A stretch of 64,000 nucleotides of DNA from Nocardia bovistercoris (GCF_015674855.1 NZ_JADMLG010000002.1:62001-126000); one strand, 5' to 3'. Counted from the stretch's first letter, positions 44,381 to 54,487 are shown. Numbers and translations are program-made. The notes: a model not told the origin generated them from the letters alone.

Positions 44381-46542
44381 CCCCGCACCTCCGCCGCCGG
44401 TTCGGTCCAGAGCTTGCCGAGTTTCTCGAACTCGCGGCGCGCGCCCCGAACGATGTGCCTGGCCCCCAGTGCGCTGCCCTCGGCGGCCGCCAGGAACGCG
44501 GCATTGAGCACGATGTTCCGGATATCACCACCGGCCACGACGATATCGCGGGCCAGTCCCGCGCAGTCGACATCGGCGGACACCGGCGCTTCGGTAGGCA
44601 GGTGTGTCTGCCAGATCCTGTGCCGCAGTGCGGCATCGGGGAACGGAAACTCGACGATATGCCGGATTCGCCGGGTGAACGCGTCGTCCAGGTTGGCGCG
44701 AAGGTTGGACGCGAGCAGTACCAAACCGTCATGGGAATCCAGCTTCTGCAGCAGATAGCTGGTTTCGATATTGGCGTAGCGATCGTGCGCGTCGGAGACT
44801 TCGGTTCGTTTGCCGAACAGTGCGTCGGCCTCGTCGAAGAACAGGATCGCGTTGTGACGGCAGGCTTCGTCGAAAACCCGGGCCAAGTTCTTCTCGGTCT
44901 CACCGATGTATTTGCTCACTACGCCCGATAGGTCGACTTTCACCAGCGCCAGCCCGGTCGTCGCGGCCACGACCTCCGCGGCCATCGTCTTCCCGGTGCC
45001 CGGCGGCCCGGCGAACAGGACGCTGAGCCCCCGGCCGTGGCGTACGGCCCGCCCGAACCCCCATGTCTCGAACACCAGGCGATGGTGGCGCAGCTGAGCG
45101 CAGATCTCCTCGAGCTGTGCGATCTTCGCCGCGGGCAGCACCAGATCGTCCCAGCCGTAGCGTGGTTCGACCAGGACCGCGAGCCCGTCGAGCTGAAAGT
45201 CGGCCTGTTTCCGGCATGCCGCGGCGAGTGCCTCGACGGTGAACGGACCGTCGCCGGGTTCGGGTGCCTCGTCCGTACTGGCGACGGCGGCTCTGATCCG
45301 GCTCGGTGTCAGTGCGAAGCGCGCGGCCAGATCTTCGGCCCAGCCTCGGGTCACCGGCGTCCGGCCGTTGAGCGCTCGATGCCAGATCGACACGCGTGCG
45401 CTGAAATCCGGCGCTGCCACGTCGATGGCGCGGAAGGCCGCGCCGGTCAGCAGGTGATGCGCTGTCCACGGCTGCTCGCCACCGAGCACTACCGTGGCGC
45501 CCGGTTCGGCGCACACCTCACGCAGTGCCTGCGCCGCGGTCCCGAACGGCTCACGCAGTAACGCGTCGGCGCGGTCGAGATACAACACGCCCTCACGCAG
45601 CGCGGCCTCACAGCACGCCGACCGGACCGAAGTCGCGGCGTCTACAGGCGCGAGGCTCAGCAGCGCCTCGACATCGAGTTGCACCAGCGGCAGTCCACGG
45701 GCAGCACACACTCGCAACGCGACCGGCGACGGATCCGTTCCCGCAGGCCCGCGCAGATAGGCGACCATGGGGTATGACCCGTCCTGGAACGGTGGGAACA
45801 GAAAACGATCCAGGATTGCCACAGCGGCCGGGTCGGCGACATCGCACTCGCCAGGATGGTTTCGCACAGTCGCGACTCGGGCCAGCTGTCGGTCCAATTG
45901 CGGGTCGTTGAGCAGATATCGGCAGATGCGCGGATCGAGCCGGAGGGTGCACGCCAGTCCGCTCGACCCCGACGGGCTGTCGGGATCCGTCGTCGCGTGC
46001 AGCAGCCGCCACCGCAGCAGCGACCCCGTCGGCGCGAACCAGCGCCGGGCCTGCCATCGTTGTGACTCGTCGTCGCACAGCAGGTCCAGCACCAGATCCA
46101 CGCTCGGGCGTCGGCGCGTGATGTCATCCTGCAGATAGGCGTAGAGCCGGTCGTATCGGATCCGCAGTTCCGGTGCCAGGCAGACGATCACGGCCGCCGA
46201 TTCGAGCTCGTTGAGGCCGAAGCGGCGGCACAGCCGCGGCAGGGGCGGATCGAACCCGGCAGCCCGGCTCGCGGCGAGCCTGCCCTTGATCGTCGCGGCG
46301 AGCTCGTCGATCGCCGGTCGCACCGGATCGGCATCCTGGGCGGCCGCCGCGCTGTCGTCACCGCGGTCGAGCAGCCAGTACACCTCCTCCGGGGTGATGA
46401 AAGCGGTGCGAGCGATCTGTGACTGCGGCGCCAACTCGTTGAGCAGCGGCGAAGTCAGGAGACGAGACCGGATCCGTAGGTCGAGCAGCCGCAACTCGTC
46501 CCGCAAATGCTGGTAATCGTCGGTGTACGGCGGATATCTCAC
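44377..46542 (-). CDS. eCIS AAA+ ATPase (Pvc15/Afp15-like)
   Basis: 721 residues. The N-terminal half is a degenerate ATPase-like and helical region; the C-terminal AAA+ domain has Walker A GPPGTGKT (about 508-517), Walker B ILFFDEADALFG and the arginine-finger region FTRRIRHIVEFPFP. This ATPase is present in all eCIS loci and is thought to act in particle assembly or cargo loading. Start overlaps the DUF4255 gene stop. Confidence 0.93.
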   Translation of the reverse strand: MRYPPYTDDYQHLRDELRLLDLRIRSRLLTSPLLNELAPQSQIARTAFITPEEVYWLLDRGDDSAAAAQDADPVRPAIDELAATIKGRLAASRAAGFDPPLPRLCRRFGLNELESAAVIVCLAPELRIRYDRLYAYLQDDITRRRPSVDLVLDLLCDDESQRWQARRWFAPTGSLLRWRLLHATTDPDSPSGSSGLACTLRLDPRICRYLLNDPQLDRQLARVATVRNHPGECDVADPAAVAILDRFLFPPFQDGSYPMVAYLRGPAGTDPSPVALRVCAARGLPLVQLDVEALLSLAPVDAATSVRSACCEAALREGVLYLDRADALLREPFGTAAQALREVCAEPGATVVLGGEQPWTAHHLLTGAAFRAIDVAAPDFSARVSIWHRALNGRTPVTRGWAEDLAARFALTPSRIRAAVASTDEAPEPGDGPFTVEALAAACRKQADFQLDGLAVLVEPRYGWDDLVLPAAKIAQLEEICAQLRHHRLVFETWGFGRAVRHGRGLSVLFAGPPGTGKTMAAEVVAATTGLALVKVDLSGVVSKYIGETEKNLARVFDEACRHNAILFFDEADALFGKRTEVSDAHDRYANIETSYLLQKLDSHDGLVLLASNLRANLDDAFTRRIRHIVEFPFPDAALRHRIWQTHLPTEAPVSADVDCAGLARDIVVAGGDIRNIVLNAAFLAAAEGSALGARHIVRGARREFEKLGKLWTEPAAEVRG

Positions 46543-47390
46543 GACGTCACCTCGAACAGGAAGGTCCGCACCAGCTCCGGCGACACCGCGGCGCGAATCT
46601 CGTAGGTTCCCTCGCTCAGATCATCGGGCAGCGGCACGGGCAGCGTATCGGCGGCATCATGTCGATCGAGCAGCACCCGACCGGCCACCGCCACCGAGAT
46701 CAGCCGACCTGCCAGATGACGACCGGAGAAGGTCACCGTGGTCCCCGCGAGGCCGCGCACCGGCGTCATATCGTCGATCACCGGCGGCGCGACGACGGTA
46801 GTAACCGCCGGAACACCTACTCGGCGTATACGTTTCGGCACGAACTCCGGCGGAGTGCGCGGCAGATCCAGCTGCACGCAGGACACCTGATACAGCACCG
46901 AGAGCCGATACGGTTTGGCGAACGTGGACCAGATCCGGCTCAGCTCCTCGGGATCCGGTTTGCGACACACCATCTGTAACCGCTCGCCTGCATCGCGGAG
47001 CCCGGCGTGCAGATGCGCGCGCGGGATCGGCGAATGCTGGCGCAGCACCCGCATCACCTCACCGAGGATCTCGTGCGCGGGCACATTGCCGAGCACGGTG
47101 TCATTCTGCGCGTAGACGGTCACGAGATAGGTCAGGTTGAGCGACAACGGCGGTGGGACGAGCTGATTGCCCGGACCCGTCGTTGAGTCCCCGTTGGCCA
47201 GGTACTCGTTCTCGTCGACCCGGTAGAGATAGAGATTGACCCGGCGTGCGACGCCTGCCTCGTCCGGGCTGAGCAGGGTCACCTCGACCGCGGGGGTCAG
47301 CTGCATCTCGGCGAGCAGCAGATCGCGCAGCGAGGTGCTCACCATGCCGATGGCGGTCGACGCGCTCACCGCAGGATTCCCGTCTGCCAT
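46539..47390 (-). CDS. DUF4255 cap/terminator protein (Pvc16-like) with C-terminal IPT-like domain
   Basis: About 283 residues. The DUF4255 domain occupies residues 10-190 (TSLRDLLLAEMQL, VNLYLYRVDENEYLAN, YLVTVYAQNDTVLG), the family that caps the tube and sheath in eCIS particles. The last 80 residues form an Ig/IPT-like domain (PVRGLAGTTVTFSGRHLAG). ATG at 47390 overlaps the preceding gene by 25 bp. Confidence 0.9.
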   Translation of the reverse strand: MADGNPAVSASTAIGMVSTSLRDLLLAEMQLTPAVEVTLLSPDEAGVARRVNLYLYRVDENEYLANGDSTTGPGNQLVPPPLSLNLTYLVTVYAQNDTVLGNVPAHEILGEVMRVLRQHSPIPRAHLHAGLRDAGERLQMVCRKPDPEELSRIWSTFAKPYRLSVLYQVSCVQLDLPRTPPEFVPKRIRRVGVPAVTTVVAPPVIDDMTPVRGLAGTTVTFSGRHLAGRLISVAVAGRVLLDRHDAADTLPVPLPDDLSEGTYEIRAAVSPELVRTFLFEVTS

Positions 47391-48667
47391 CGGCGCAGCC
47401 GCCGCCGCGTCCAATACCCGGGGGTACCGCCGTGCGGCTCGTCCCATGCCGGCTGGATGATGGTCGCCTCCGGCGTGGGTGCGGTGCTCGACGCGGGGAT
47501 CACGGGCGCCGTGTGCTCAGCCGTAGGCACGATATCGTCGGCCTCGATCGGGCCCCAGAACTCCTCTGCGACCACGAATCCGGGTACCCCGGTGCCAGGC
47601 GCCGCGCTGCTCGCCGGGTGTGGCAACCGGTGCCCGATGCGCGTCCCGTCCGCGGGGATGCCCTGTTCCGGAGTCATCTCGCCGATCTCTTCGACCGTGG
47701 TCGGAGGGAAATCCGGCGGCTCGGACGCATCTTCCGCCGCACCGCTGCCTTCGAACAGATCGATGGACTTCCGCGCAGTGACGCCGGTTCTGCACTGCGC
47801 CTGGGCCGGAAGCGGCGAAACAGTCATGGCGGTAGCCGTATTCATGTACCGCGCGTCCGACAACGCGGCTTGGCCGGTCGATGTCAGCGGCCCAGGTCGC
47901 TCCTCCGGACCATCCGGGGTAGCCTGCCCCGCGTATGTTGCGGGAGGTAGGGATCGGCCCATACCCGCGATCGCCGGATCCGACACCTTCACAGCCGATT
48001 CCGGCAGTTCACTCGTCGCGGGGAAGTCCGGCCTCGCATCGACGATACTCGGGCGCTCGCGCCGAGCCGATCGTGAATCGGGATCCCGTCCGGGGCGGTA
48101 CTCCGGCGCGGCAAGCCATTGGGACTCGGCAGGCGATTGCTCGCCTCTCGTTTCGAACCACGCGGGCCCGGCTGCTGTTCGGCGAGAGCGCTGAGTACCC
48201 TCCGGCGTCGAGGAATTCGATGCGGCGGTCGGTTCGGCGGTCGGCCGTGGAGCCGACATGCCGACCTCGACCCTGGCGGCTGTGGCTGGCGATGTGTCCC
48301 CGGTCGGTGTGGCGAACTCCCATATCTCACCGTCGGTCGGCGCCACAGGTGTATGAGGATCGCCGGTTCGTGCAGCGTGCGGGCGGGTGAAGGGCTGTAA
48401 GTCGACGGCTGTCGGCCCCACCACGGCACCGGGGAGGCCAACTGTACGACCGGTCGGTCGAGCCGTGATATCCAGGGGTGCGGCGGAACCCCGATCACGG
48501 GTCGGGCGCGCTGATTTCGGGTACGGGAACCGTGGAAGAGGATCCGCGATGGGCGACAGGAAATTCCCGACCGCGTCGGGCTGACCGAGAAGAGCCGCGA
48601 CGCCCGCGCGATACCGGAAGTTCCGCGCACCGTCGGCGAGGACTTCGCGAAGGTAACTGTCACGCAT
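47366..48667 (-). CDS. Pro/Thr-rich, mostly disordered eCIS locus protein
   Basis: 433 residues. A short ordered N-terminus (MRDSYLREVLADGARNFRYR) is followed by about 380 residues of Pro, Ala, Thr, Ser and Arg-rich low complexity with no recognised domain. ATG overlaps the stop region of the chaperone gene by 8 bases and follows GAGAGGAG. No classical tape-measure (long helical) protein is seen in the locus, so this protein could have that or a cargo-linked role; that is speculation. Confidence 0.7.
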   Translation of the reverse strand: MRDSYLREVLADGARNFRYRAGVAALLGQPDAVGNFLSPIADPLPRFPYPKSARPTRDRGSAAPLDITARPTGRTVGLPGAVVGPTAVDLQPFTRPHAARTGDPHTPVAPTDGEIWEFATPTGDTSPATAARVEVGMSAPRPTAEPTAASNSSTPEGTQRSRRTAAGPAWFETRGEQSPAESQWLAAPEYRPGRDPDSRSARRERPSIVDARPDFPATSELPESAVKVSDPAIAGMGRSLPPATYAGQATPDGPEERPGPLTSTGQAALSDARYMNTATAMTVSPLPAQAQCRTGVTARKSIDLFEGSGAAEDASEPPDFPPTTVEEIGEMTPEQGIPADGTRIGHRLPHPASSAAPGTGVPGFVVAEEFWGPIEADDIVPTAEHTAPVIPASSTAPTPEATIIQPAWDEPHGGTPGYWTRRRLRRWQTGILR

Positions 48668-49526
48668 CGCCGTTACTCCTCTCGATCTCGTCGCCGAGGA
48701 CCTCGAGGTAGGTGCGGCGCTGTTCACGCGTCATCGACATGATCTCGGCTTCGGACCAGTGATAGTGGTAGGCGAGGTAGTGCACCTCGCGGTACAACAA
48801 CTCGCGGTCGGTGCGCAGCTCGCCGAAGAAGTAGCGCGCCACATCGAACGGCACCAGGAAGGTCCGGCCGCACTCCGCGCAACCGGCCTCCAGCACCTGT
48901 TCTACACCCGGTGCGGCCCTGCGCATTTCCGACTCGATCTCCGCACGAGCCAGCGATGACAACGACAAGGTGATCTCCGCGCCGACACAACGATCCAGCA
49001 GCATGGTCAGCGCGCGCGCCTCGTCGACCGCCAGCCATCGGGACAGCTGTTCCTGGTCGGCTCCGGTCGGCAGCCGGAAGCTGATCGGCGCGCCGCCGTT
49101 CGTATCCGTGGTCGCCGCGTCGGAGAGTCGCATCGTGTACACGGGTCCCTTGGCCGTCGATTCGACGACCGGGACTTCCGCGAGTGAGAACTCCATCGTC
49201 ACTCGTTGCCCACAATCGGCCCACGGGCAGATCAACGCCGCACGCACCAGATCGCCGAAGGTCGCCTGCCGCAATCGAAGCAACAGCAACTGCCGGTCCC
49301 CGACCAGCAGACCACGCGCCACCTCCGCCGAGACCGACTCGATGTCGCCGATCCTGTGCACACCTCGGGTAAGTACCTCGGTGACCAGCTCCGCCTGCGG
49401 TCGATCGCTCGCGTGCACGAGCAGCTCTTCCTCCCGCCCGGTCAGAGGTACGAGATCGTAGGTACGGTGCAACACCCCGGCGGCGTCCCAGTAGCCGCCG
49501 GGCAGCGTCCCGGTGAGTGCGTTCAC
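48660..49526 (-). CDS. Tail assembly/baseplate protein with two Cys pairs
   Basis: About 288 residues (GTG at 49526 with AAAGGA upstream; an ATG at 49532 is in frame). Helical protein with CPWADCG at about 105 and CAECG at about 220, forming a probable zinc site. This type of protein, related to T4 tail chaperones, follows the tube gene in actinobacterial eCIS loci. It likely helps assembly of sheath or baseplate and may not be in the final particle. Confidence 0.7.
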   Translation of the reverse strand: MNALTGTLPGGYWDAAGVLHRTYDLVPLTGREEELLVHASDRPQAELVTEVLTRGVHRIGDIESVSAEVARGLLVGDRQLLLLRLRQATFGDLVRAALICPWADCGQRVTMEFSLAEVPVVESTAKGPVYTMRLSDAATTDTNGGAPISFRLPTGADQEQLSRWLAVDEARALTMLLDRCVGAEITLSLSSLARAEIESEMRRAAPGVEQVLEAGCAECGRTFLVPFDVARYFFGELRTDRELLYREVHYLAYHYHWSEAEIMSMTREQRRTYLEVLGDEIERSNGDA

Positions 49527-49560
49527 TTCCATTCCTTTCGATCGCGCGATCGATCGCCGA

Positions 49561-50061
49561 TCAGGTCTCCTTCGGTTCGACGACCGCGGTGTCCCGCACC
49601 CAGCCCTCGTTCTCGAGCTTGACGGTGGAGATCATCACCGCGTTCGCGCCGGCATCGAGCTGCGGCAATGCCTGATACTCGGACACCCAGCAACGGAAAA
49701 TGTTGTACGCGAGCACTTTCTGTCCCTGATGGTTGAACACTTCGATAGTGATGTCCTTGCGGAAACCGGCCAGCGACATCGCGGCGTCGCCCTTGAAGTT
49801 GTTCACCTTGTTGGCCCAGTCCTCGAACGCGGTGTCGTGGGTGACGCCCGCTTCCAAGGTGATCGCGTCATATTTGGTCTTGCCCGGAATCTGGTGAGGC
49901 CCACTCGAATCACCGCCTTCGTACCAGGAGGTGACCTCTGTTGTTCGTTTCAGCGCGCCGCATTTGTTCATCGCGGCGACGTACTGACCATCCCACTTGA
50001 TCTTGAATCGATAGCCGAGGTACGGATCGAATCGAGTGCTGTTGACCGTGAAGCGTGCCAC
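49561..50061 (-). CDS. Contractile injection system tube protein (gp19-like)
   Basis: 166 residues. DPYLGYRFKIKWDGQYVAAMNKCGAL and the later IEVFNHQGQKVLAYNIFRCWVSEYQ match the T4 gp19/Afp1 inner tube family. Hexameric rings of this protein form the rigid needle tube. Encoded 10 bp after the sheath gene. Confidence 0.93.
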   Translation of the reverse strand: MARFTVNSTRFDPYLGYRFKIKWDGQYVAAMNKCGALKRTTEVTSWYEGGDSSGPHQIPGKTKYDAITLEAGVTHDTAFEDWANKVNNFKGDAAMSLAGFRKDITIEVFNHQGQKVLAYNIFRCWVSEYQALPQLDAGANAVMISTVKLENEGWVRDTAVVEPKET

Positions 50062-50071
50062 GGGATGCTCC

Positions 50072-52012
50072 TTAACTGGATGCCTGTCCGGCCTTTTGGC
50101 TGATCTTCACCACGACGAACTCGGCCGGTTTCACCGGCGCGAAACCCACCTCGACATTGACGACACCGCGGTCGATGTCCGCCTGCGTGGTCGTATCGGC
50201 GTCGCATTTGACAAAGAACGCCTCCGTGGTGGTCGAGCCCTGGAAGGCGCCCTGCCGGAACAACGTCGACATGAACGAACCGATGCTCAACCGCAATTGC
50301 GACCACAGCGGCTCGTCGTTCGGCTCGAACACCGCCCACTGGATCCCGTAGTAGATGCTCACCCGCAGCATGATCACGGTGCGGCGCACCGGCACGTACC
50401 GCCATATCGCGTCCGATGGTCCCGCGACCGTCCGCGCGCCGAAAGCCACCACTCCCGAGGTCGGGAATCGGCGCAACGCGCACACGCCTTTCGTGTTGAG
50501 GTCACCGTGCTCGACGTCGGTGAGCTCGTAGCCGAGGCCGAGCACTCCGTGCAGTGTCGTATCGGTTCCGGCCGGTGCCTTCCAGACACCGCGGGCGGCA
50601 TCGACGCGCGCGTAGAGCCCGGCGATGTACCCGGACGGCGGGAGCAGCACCGGATCCTGCGAACGCCCGGTGAGATCTATCCCCTTGACCCATGGGAAGT
50701 ACAGCGCACCGAAGGAATTCGCCGCCAGCTCGGCACGGAATCCCACCGCCCCCACGGGGCTCTGGTCCGCGCGGGTGGTTTCTCCGACGAAGAACATGTC
50801 GCGCAGCGGGCGCCCGGCGCAGTAGGCCAGGCCCTGGTTCATCACCGTGGTCGACGCCTCGCCGGGTACCGCGAGCAGGCTCACGTCGGTGATCGCGTCG
50901 AGGCGGGGGAAGGCATCGGTGAAACTGTTCGCGGTCAGCGTGGCATTGCCATCATCGCCCGGCGTGATCTCGAGGACGCCACCTCCCTTCTCGGCGTCGC
51001 CGACCTGCACCGCCGCCGCGTTGACCGGTCGCCGGACCGCCGCGCCGGTTTCCGAAACCCCGCGTGCGGGGCCGAGTTTCAGCTGTACAGTCGCGTCATC
51101 GGCCGGAGCCGCGGCGATCAGAACCGCCGACGACGCCTTTTCCGTGCCCGATCGCAGCACCAGGCGCTTCGGGCCTGCACCGGCGGTCGGCTCCACTGTG
51201 CAAGTGAACTGGGTGAACGCCTTGGGATCGGTCGACGCGCGCTTCTTGGTGAGTGCTTTGACGGCGGTCTCGATCGCCGCGGCGACGCCTGCCAGGTCCG
51301 CGGTACCAGCGGTGCCGGGCAGGGATACCAGCTGGAATCCGTCACCGTCGACATCGATCTGTAGGTTCAGCGCGGCATTGAGCGGCAGGGTCGGGCTCAC
51401 GCCGCCACGGTGCAGACCCTTCTGAAACTTGTTGGTGTCCTTCATCGTCGCGGTGATCAGCACCGACTCCCGCGCCAGGACGGTCTCGACGAAACGCGGC
51501 GAGACGGGATCGGCGCTGAGATCGTCGAACTGCTCGATCGGTGGCGTGTCGTTGATATTCACCGGCACGATCGCCGGATCGGGCTGGCGGCGCACGCTGA
51601 CCCGGAAGTCGTTGCCGGGGTTGGTCGCCGCATCCTCGATTTGCAGGACCAGGCTGTTACCCCACGTGCCCTTGCTCCTCGCGGCGAACACGACACCGGC
51701 CACCGGTGTCGCGGCGCGATTGGCCAGCGTTACCGACGCCGCGGCGGCGTCTGTCTTCACCACGCGGACGATGTAGCACTGTCGCCCGCCGTTGTTGAAG
51801 TACTGGAACACGCTCGGGGCCAGGTAGCTGTCGGGCAGGACGCCACCGTACAGCCGTTGAAACTGCGCCCAGCTCGTCACCTTCGTCGCGGCTTCGGGTC
51901 CCATCTCGGCCGTGCCGACGAACGCGGCGGTCGAGGTGCTCGCGATCTCGAGCGGTGCTACACCCGAGGAAACCTCGTCGATGTAGACACCTGGGTAGGT
52001 CTGCTTCGCCAC
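50072..52012 (-). CDS. Contractile sheath protein
   Basis: 646 residues. The start QTYPGVYIDEVSSGVAPLE and TSTAAFVGTAEMGP are hallmarks of phage-tail-like sheath proteins; the C-terminus (GFAPVKPAEFVVVKISQKAG) is the interlocking arm. Residues about 190-380 form an inserted variable domain, typical of the exposed sheath surface. It is the first gene after a 134-bp gap, where a promoter could lie. Confidence 0.95.
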   Translation of the reverse strand: MAKQTYPGVYIDEVSSGVAPLEIASTSTAAFVGTAEMGPEAATKVTSWAQFQRLYGGVLPDSYLAPSVFQYFNNGGRQCYIVRVVKTDAAAASVTLANRAATPVAGVVFAARSKGTWGNSLVLQIEDAATNPGNDFRVSVRRQPDPAIVPVNINDTPPIEQFDDLSADPVSPRFVETVLARESVLITATMKDTNKFQKGLHRGGVSPTLPLNAALNLQIDVDGDGFQLVSLPGTAGTADLAGVAAAIETAVKALTKKRASTDPKAFTQFTCTVEPTAGAGPKRLVLRSGTEKASSAVLIAAAPADDATVQLKLGPARGVSETGAAVRRPVNAAAVQVGDAEKGGGVLEITPGDDGNATLTANSFTDAFPRLDAITDVSLLAVPGEASTTVMNQGLAYCAGRPLRDMFFVGETTRADQSPVGAVGFRAELAANSFGALYFPWVKGIDLTGRSQDPVLLPPSGYIAGLYARVDAARGVWKAPAGTDTTLHGVLGLGYELTDVEHGDLNTKGVCALRRFPTSGVVAFGARTVAGPSDAIWRYVPVRRTVIMLRVSIYYGIQWAVFEPNDEPLWSQLRLSIGSFMSTLFRQGAFQGSTTTEAFFVKCDADTTTQADIDRGVVNVEVGFAPVKPAEFVVVKISQKAGQASS

Positions 52013-52146
52013 GTTGTTCTCCTTTCGAATAACTGGTTGCGCCCCGCCATAGAACTTCCAGCACGCACACCTGACTTCGGCACCGAGTATCGAGACCCGG
52101 CTTCACTCACTCGCGCCGTCCACGTCACCCGGCAGACCGACATCGG

Positions 52147-54234
52147 CTACTCCTTCACGTACTGCAGCAGCGATGACCGCCCGAGAATCTCGAGGATCGT
52201 GATCCGGAACCGATGACCGGCCGCGTCTACGACACGGAACGGGATACCGACCCGGTAGCCGACCGGCTGGTCCGCCGAGCCGTCGATGGTGCAGTTGTCG
52301 GCGTAGAGGTAGAGCCGGTCCAGCCAATCCCGGATCGGGTTGAGCCGCCCGTTGAGGCCGGGGACGAAACCGGTCGAGGCGATGATGAGCGACCCGCCCG
52401 CGGCGGCGGAAACCGTGAGCGTCTTCTCCCCGATCCATTGGCCCGCGCCGAAGGTGGCCGCGGCGGCGGTCCAGCCAGGACCTCCGGCCAGCAACTTCAC
52501 CTCGCCGGTGAACCAATCGTCGAACACCCACCTGCCCTGGCTGTCGGTCTGGCCGCCGAGGAAGGTGCCGTTGGCCGCGACTCGCATGACCGCGAGACCC
52601 GCGACGGGCGCGCCGTTCGAGTCGATGACCCGCGCGCTGCGATGGATGGTCGAGGGTTCCTGTCCTGCTTTCGAATATGCGAGCAGGAAGATATTGCCCG
52701 CGCTCGCGCGCACCTCGGTCCGGAACGAGACACCGAGCGCGTCCTGCAGTGTGAACGGGGCGCCGACGGCGAAGGTCACCGGTTGATACGACGAGGAGTC
52801 GACCGAGATATTGTCGGCATAGAGATACAGCCGGTCCAGCGCGTCCCGGATCGGATTCAACCGGCCGGTGAGCCCGGGAATGGACCCTGTTCGATTGACG
52901 ATCAAGCCGCCACCGTTCGGGACCGCGGACACGGTGAACGTTCGTTCCCCGATCCAGTCGTCGACCTCGCACGCCGCCGCCACGGCCGTCCAGCCGGGCG
53001 CGCCGATCATGAGTTTCACCGGATCGAAGGCGGTCTCCTGGAAGCCCCAACGCCCTTGCGCGTTCGTACTTCCGGTCACCGCGGGATCGCCCGGCAGCGG
53101 CGCCCGCAGGACCGGGACATTCGCGACGGGTGCGCCCGCACCGTCGAGGATCTGGACGGCGCGCGCGAAATCCGGCCGCACCCGGAAGACGTCGGTGCTG
53201 AGGACACCGCCTCCGGTCGTGATCACCTCGACCGTGACGTCGCTCCCCTGAGTCAGCGTTGGCACGCTCACCCGGACGCCGGTCGAGGTCGGTGGGGCCA
53301 ACTGCGGAGCGAGTTTCCCGCCGAATTGGACCACGAGCCCGCCTGCGTCGAATCCGCTGCCCCGCAGCGTGACCGGTGTGCCGGGCGGGCCGATGTGCGG
53401 GGTGAATTGCCTGCCCTGCGGCCCGAGACTCGGCCGCGGCCATCGGGTGGTCGCGTGTAGCGCCAAGTCGATGCTGTGACCGGGATTGCCGGTCGTCGTG
53501 GTGTCGGGCGGTTCGGTCCGCACCCGTGCCGCGGCGGTCAGCACCCCGGCAGGCGCGGGCGGCACCGCAGGCCCGTCGAACCGGATCGCCAACGAGAGCG
53601 AGCCCGCCGCAGCGATGACAACCGGCATCGGCGTGGTGATGACGAAAGCCGCAGGCAGTTGCGGCGTCACACCGGTGATCGCGCATTCCACGGTGCCGGA
53701 ATTGGTGACGACGACGCTCTCGGTTCGCTGCTGGCCTGCCAGCACGTCATAGGTGAGCGCCTTCGGTTCGACGTTCACCCACGGCTGCCGGGCACTGTCG
53801 GGATCACCGGCCACGACCAGCGTGCACCCGGTCTCCGCGTGCGGGTCGTCGTTGCGGACCCGCAACCGCCACAGTTCGGTGGTGGCGGCGGTGAACCCCA
53901 CATGGATTCGATACACACCGTGCTGATCCACCGAGTCGATCCAGGCATCACCGATATAGCCGATATCGCCGGGATTCCGATGCACGGGAGCGGCTTTGGC
54001 GTCGAGTGACACCGGATCTCCGCTGCCGCCGACGATCGTGAGCGAGATCGTGGCGCTGCCCTGCACCGCGACGTACACGAACATCATCTGCTCGTAGGGC
54101 AGTCCGCCGATCGTCGGTCCGGCGACCTGGGTGATCGCCAGCTCCACGGTACCGCCGACCGCGACCCGTAGCGGCCGACCCGACATCGGGTACACCGCGT
54201 AGCGCGGTGCGGACTCCGCGAACGCGCCGGTCAT
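52147..54234 (-). CDS. eCIS protein: shared N-terminal domain, IPT domain, duplicated module
   Basis: 695 residues. Residues about 10-155 are the N-terminal domain shared with two other proteins of the locus (MMFVYVAV, VRNDDP, PWVNV). A region with an Ig-like fold and an IPT-like unit (HIGPPGTPVTLRGSGFDAGG) follows. The C-terminal 320 residues are two copies of a module: carboxypeptidase-regulatory-like strand set (QGRWGFQETAF / QGRWVFDDWF), GPGWTA, then LNPIRDxLDRLYLYADN. ATG overlaps the preceding stop. Probable surface or fibre component; role unknown. Confidence 0.75.
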   Translation of the reverse strand: MTGAFAESAPRYAVYPMSGRPLRVAVGGTVELAITQVAGPTIGGLPYEQMMFVYVAVQGSATISLTIVGGSGDPVSLDAKAAPVHRNPGDIGYIGDAWIDSVDQHGVYRIHVGFTAATTELWRLRVRNDDPHAETGCTLVVAGDPDSARQPWVNVEPKALTYDVLAGQQRTESVVVTNSGTVECAITGVTPQLPAAFVITTPMPVVIAAAGSLSLAIRFDGPAVPPAPAGVLTAAARVRTEPPDTTTTGNPGHSIDLALHATTRWPRPSLGPQGRQFTPHIGPPGTPVTLRGSGFDAGGLVVQFGGKLAPQLAPPTSTGVRVSVPTLTQGSDVTVEVITTGGGVLSTDVFRVRPDFARAVQILDGAGAPVANVPVLRAPLPGDPAVTGSTNAQGRWGFQETAFDPVKLMIGAPGWTAVAAACEVDDWIGERTFTVSAVPNGGGLIVNRTGSIPGLTGRLNPIRDALDRLYLYADNISVDSSSYQPVTFAVGAPFTLQDALGVSFRTEVRASAGNIFLLAYSKAGQEPSTIHRSARVIDSNGAPVAGLAVMRVAANGTFLGGQTDSQGRWVFDDWFTGEVKLLAGGPGWTAAAATFGAGQWIGEKTLTVSAAAGGSLIIASTGFVPGLNGRLNPIRDWLDRLYLYADNCTIDGSADQPVGYRVGIPFRVVDAAGHRFRITILEILGRSSLLQYVKE

Positions 54235-54467
54235 TTCGGCTTCCCCGCAGCTTTGCGCACCACCGGCTGGGCGGTGCGACCGCGCTTCACAGGCTCGACC
54301 GCGACGAGGCCGTCGCGTACCAATGCTTCTACGACGGGGTTTCGCCTGCCATCCAGGTCGCCCAGCTCGTCCGAAACCTCGCCGGGACTCAGTCGCAGGT
54401 GCGCCCCGTCGGTGAGCGTGATCCACAACGGCCCCGCTGTGGCGAGGCTCTTGATCCGGATCGGCAT
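54231..54467 (-). CDS. Small conserved-looking eCIS locus protein
   Basis: 78 residues. MPIRIKSLATAGPLWITLTDGAHLRLSPGEVS then a basic C-terminus (RTAQPVVRKAAGKPK). ATG at 54467 follows GAGGAG; an ATG at 54491 overlaps the preceding stop. No known domain; a small beta protein with a DNA-like basic tail, possibly an adaptor between the two large beta proteins around it. Confidence 0.65.
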   Translation of the reverse strand: MPIRIKSLATAGPLWITLTDGAHLRLSPGEVSDELGDLDGRRNPVVEALVRDGLVAVEPVKRGRTAQPVVRKAAGKPK

Positions 54468-54487
54468 GTGTGACTCCTCGTCCCGTG

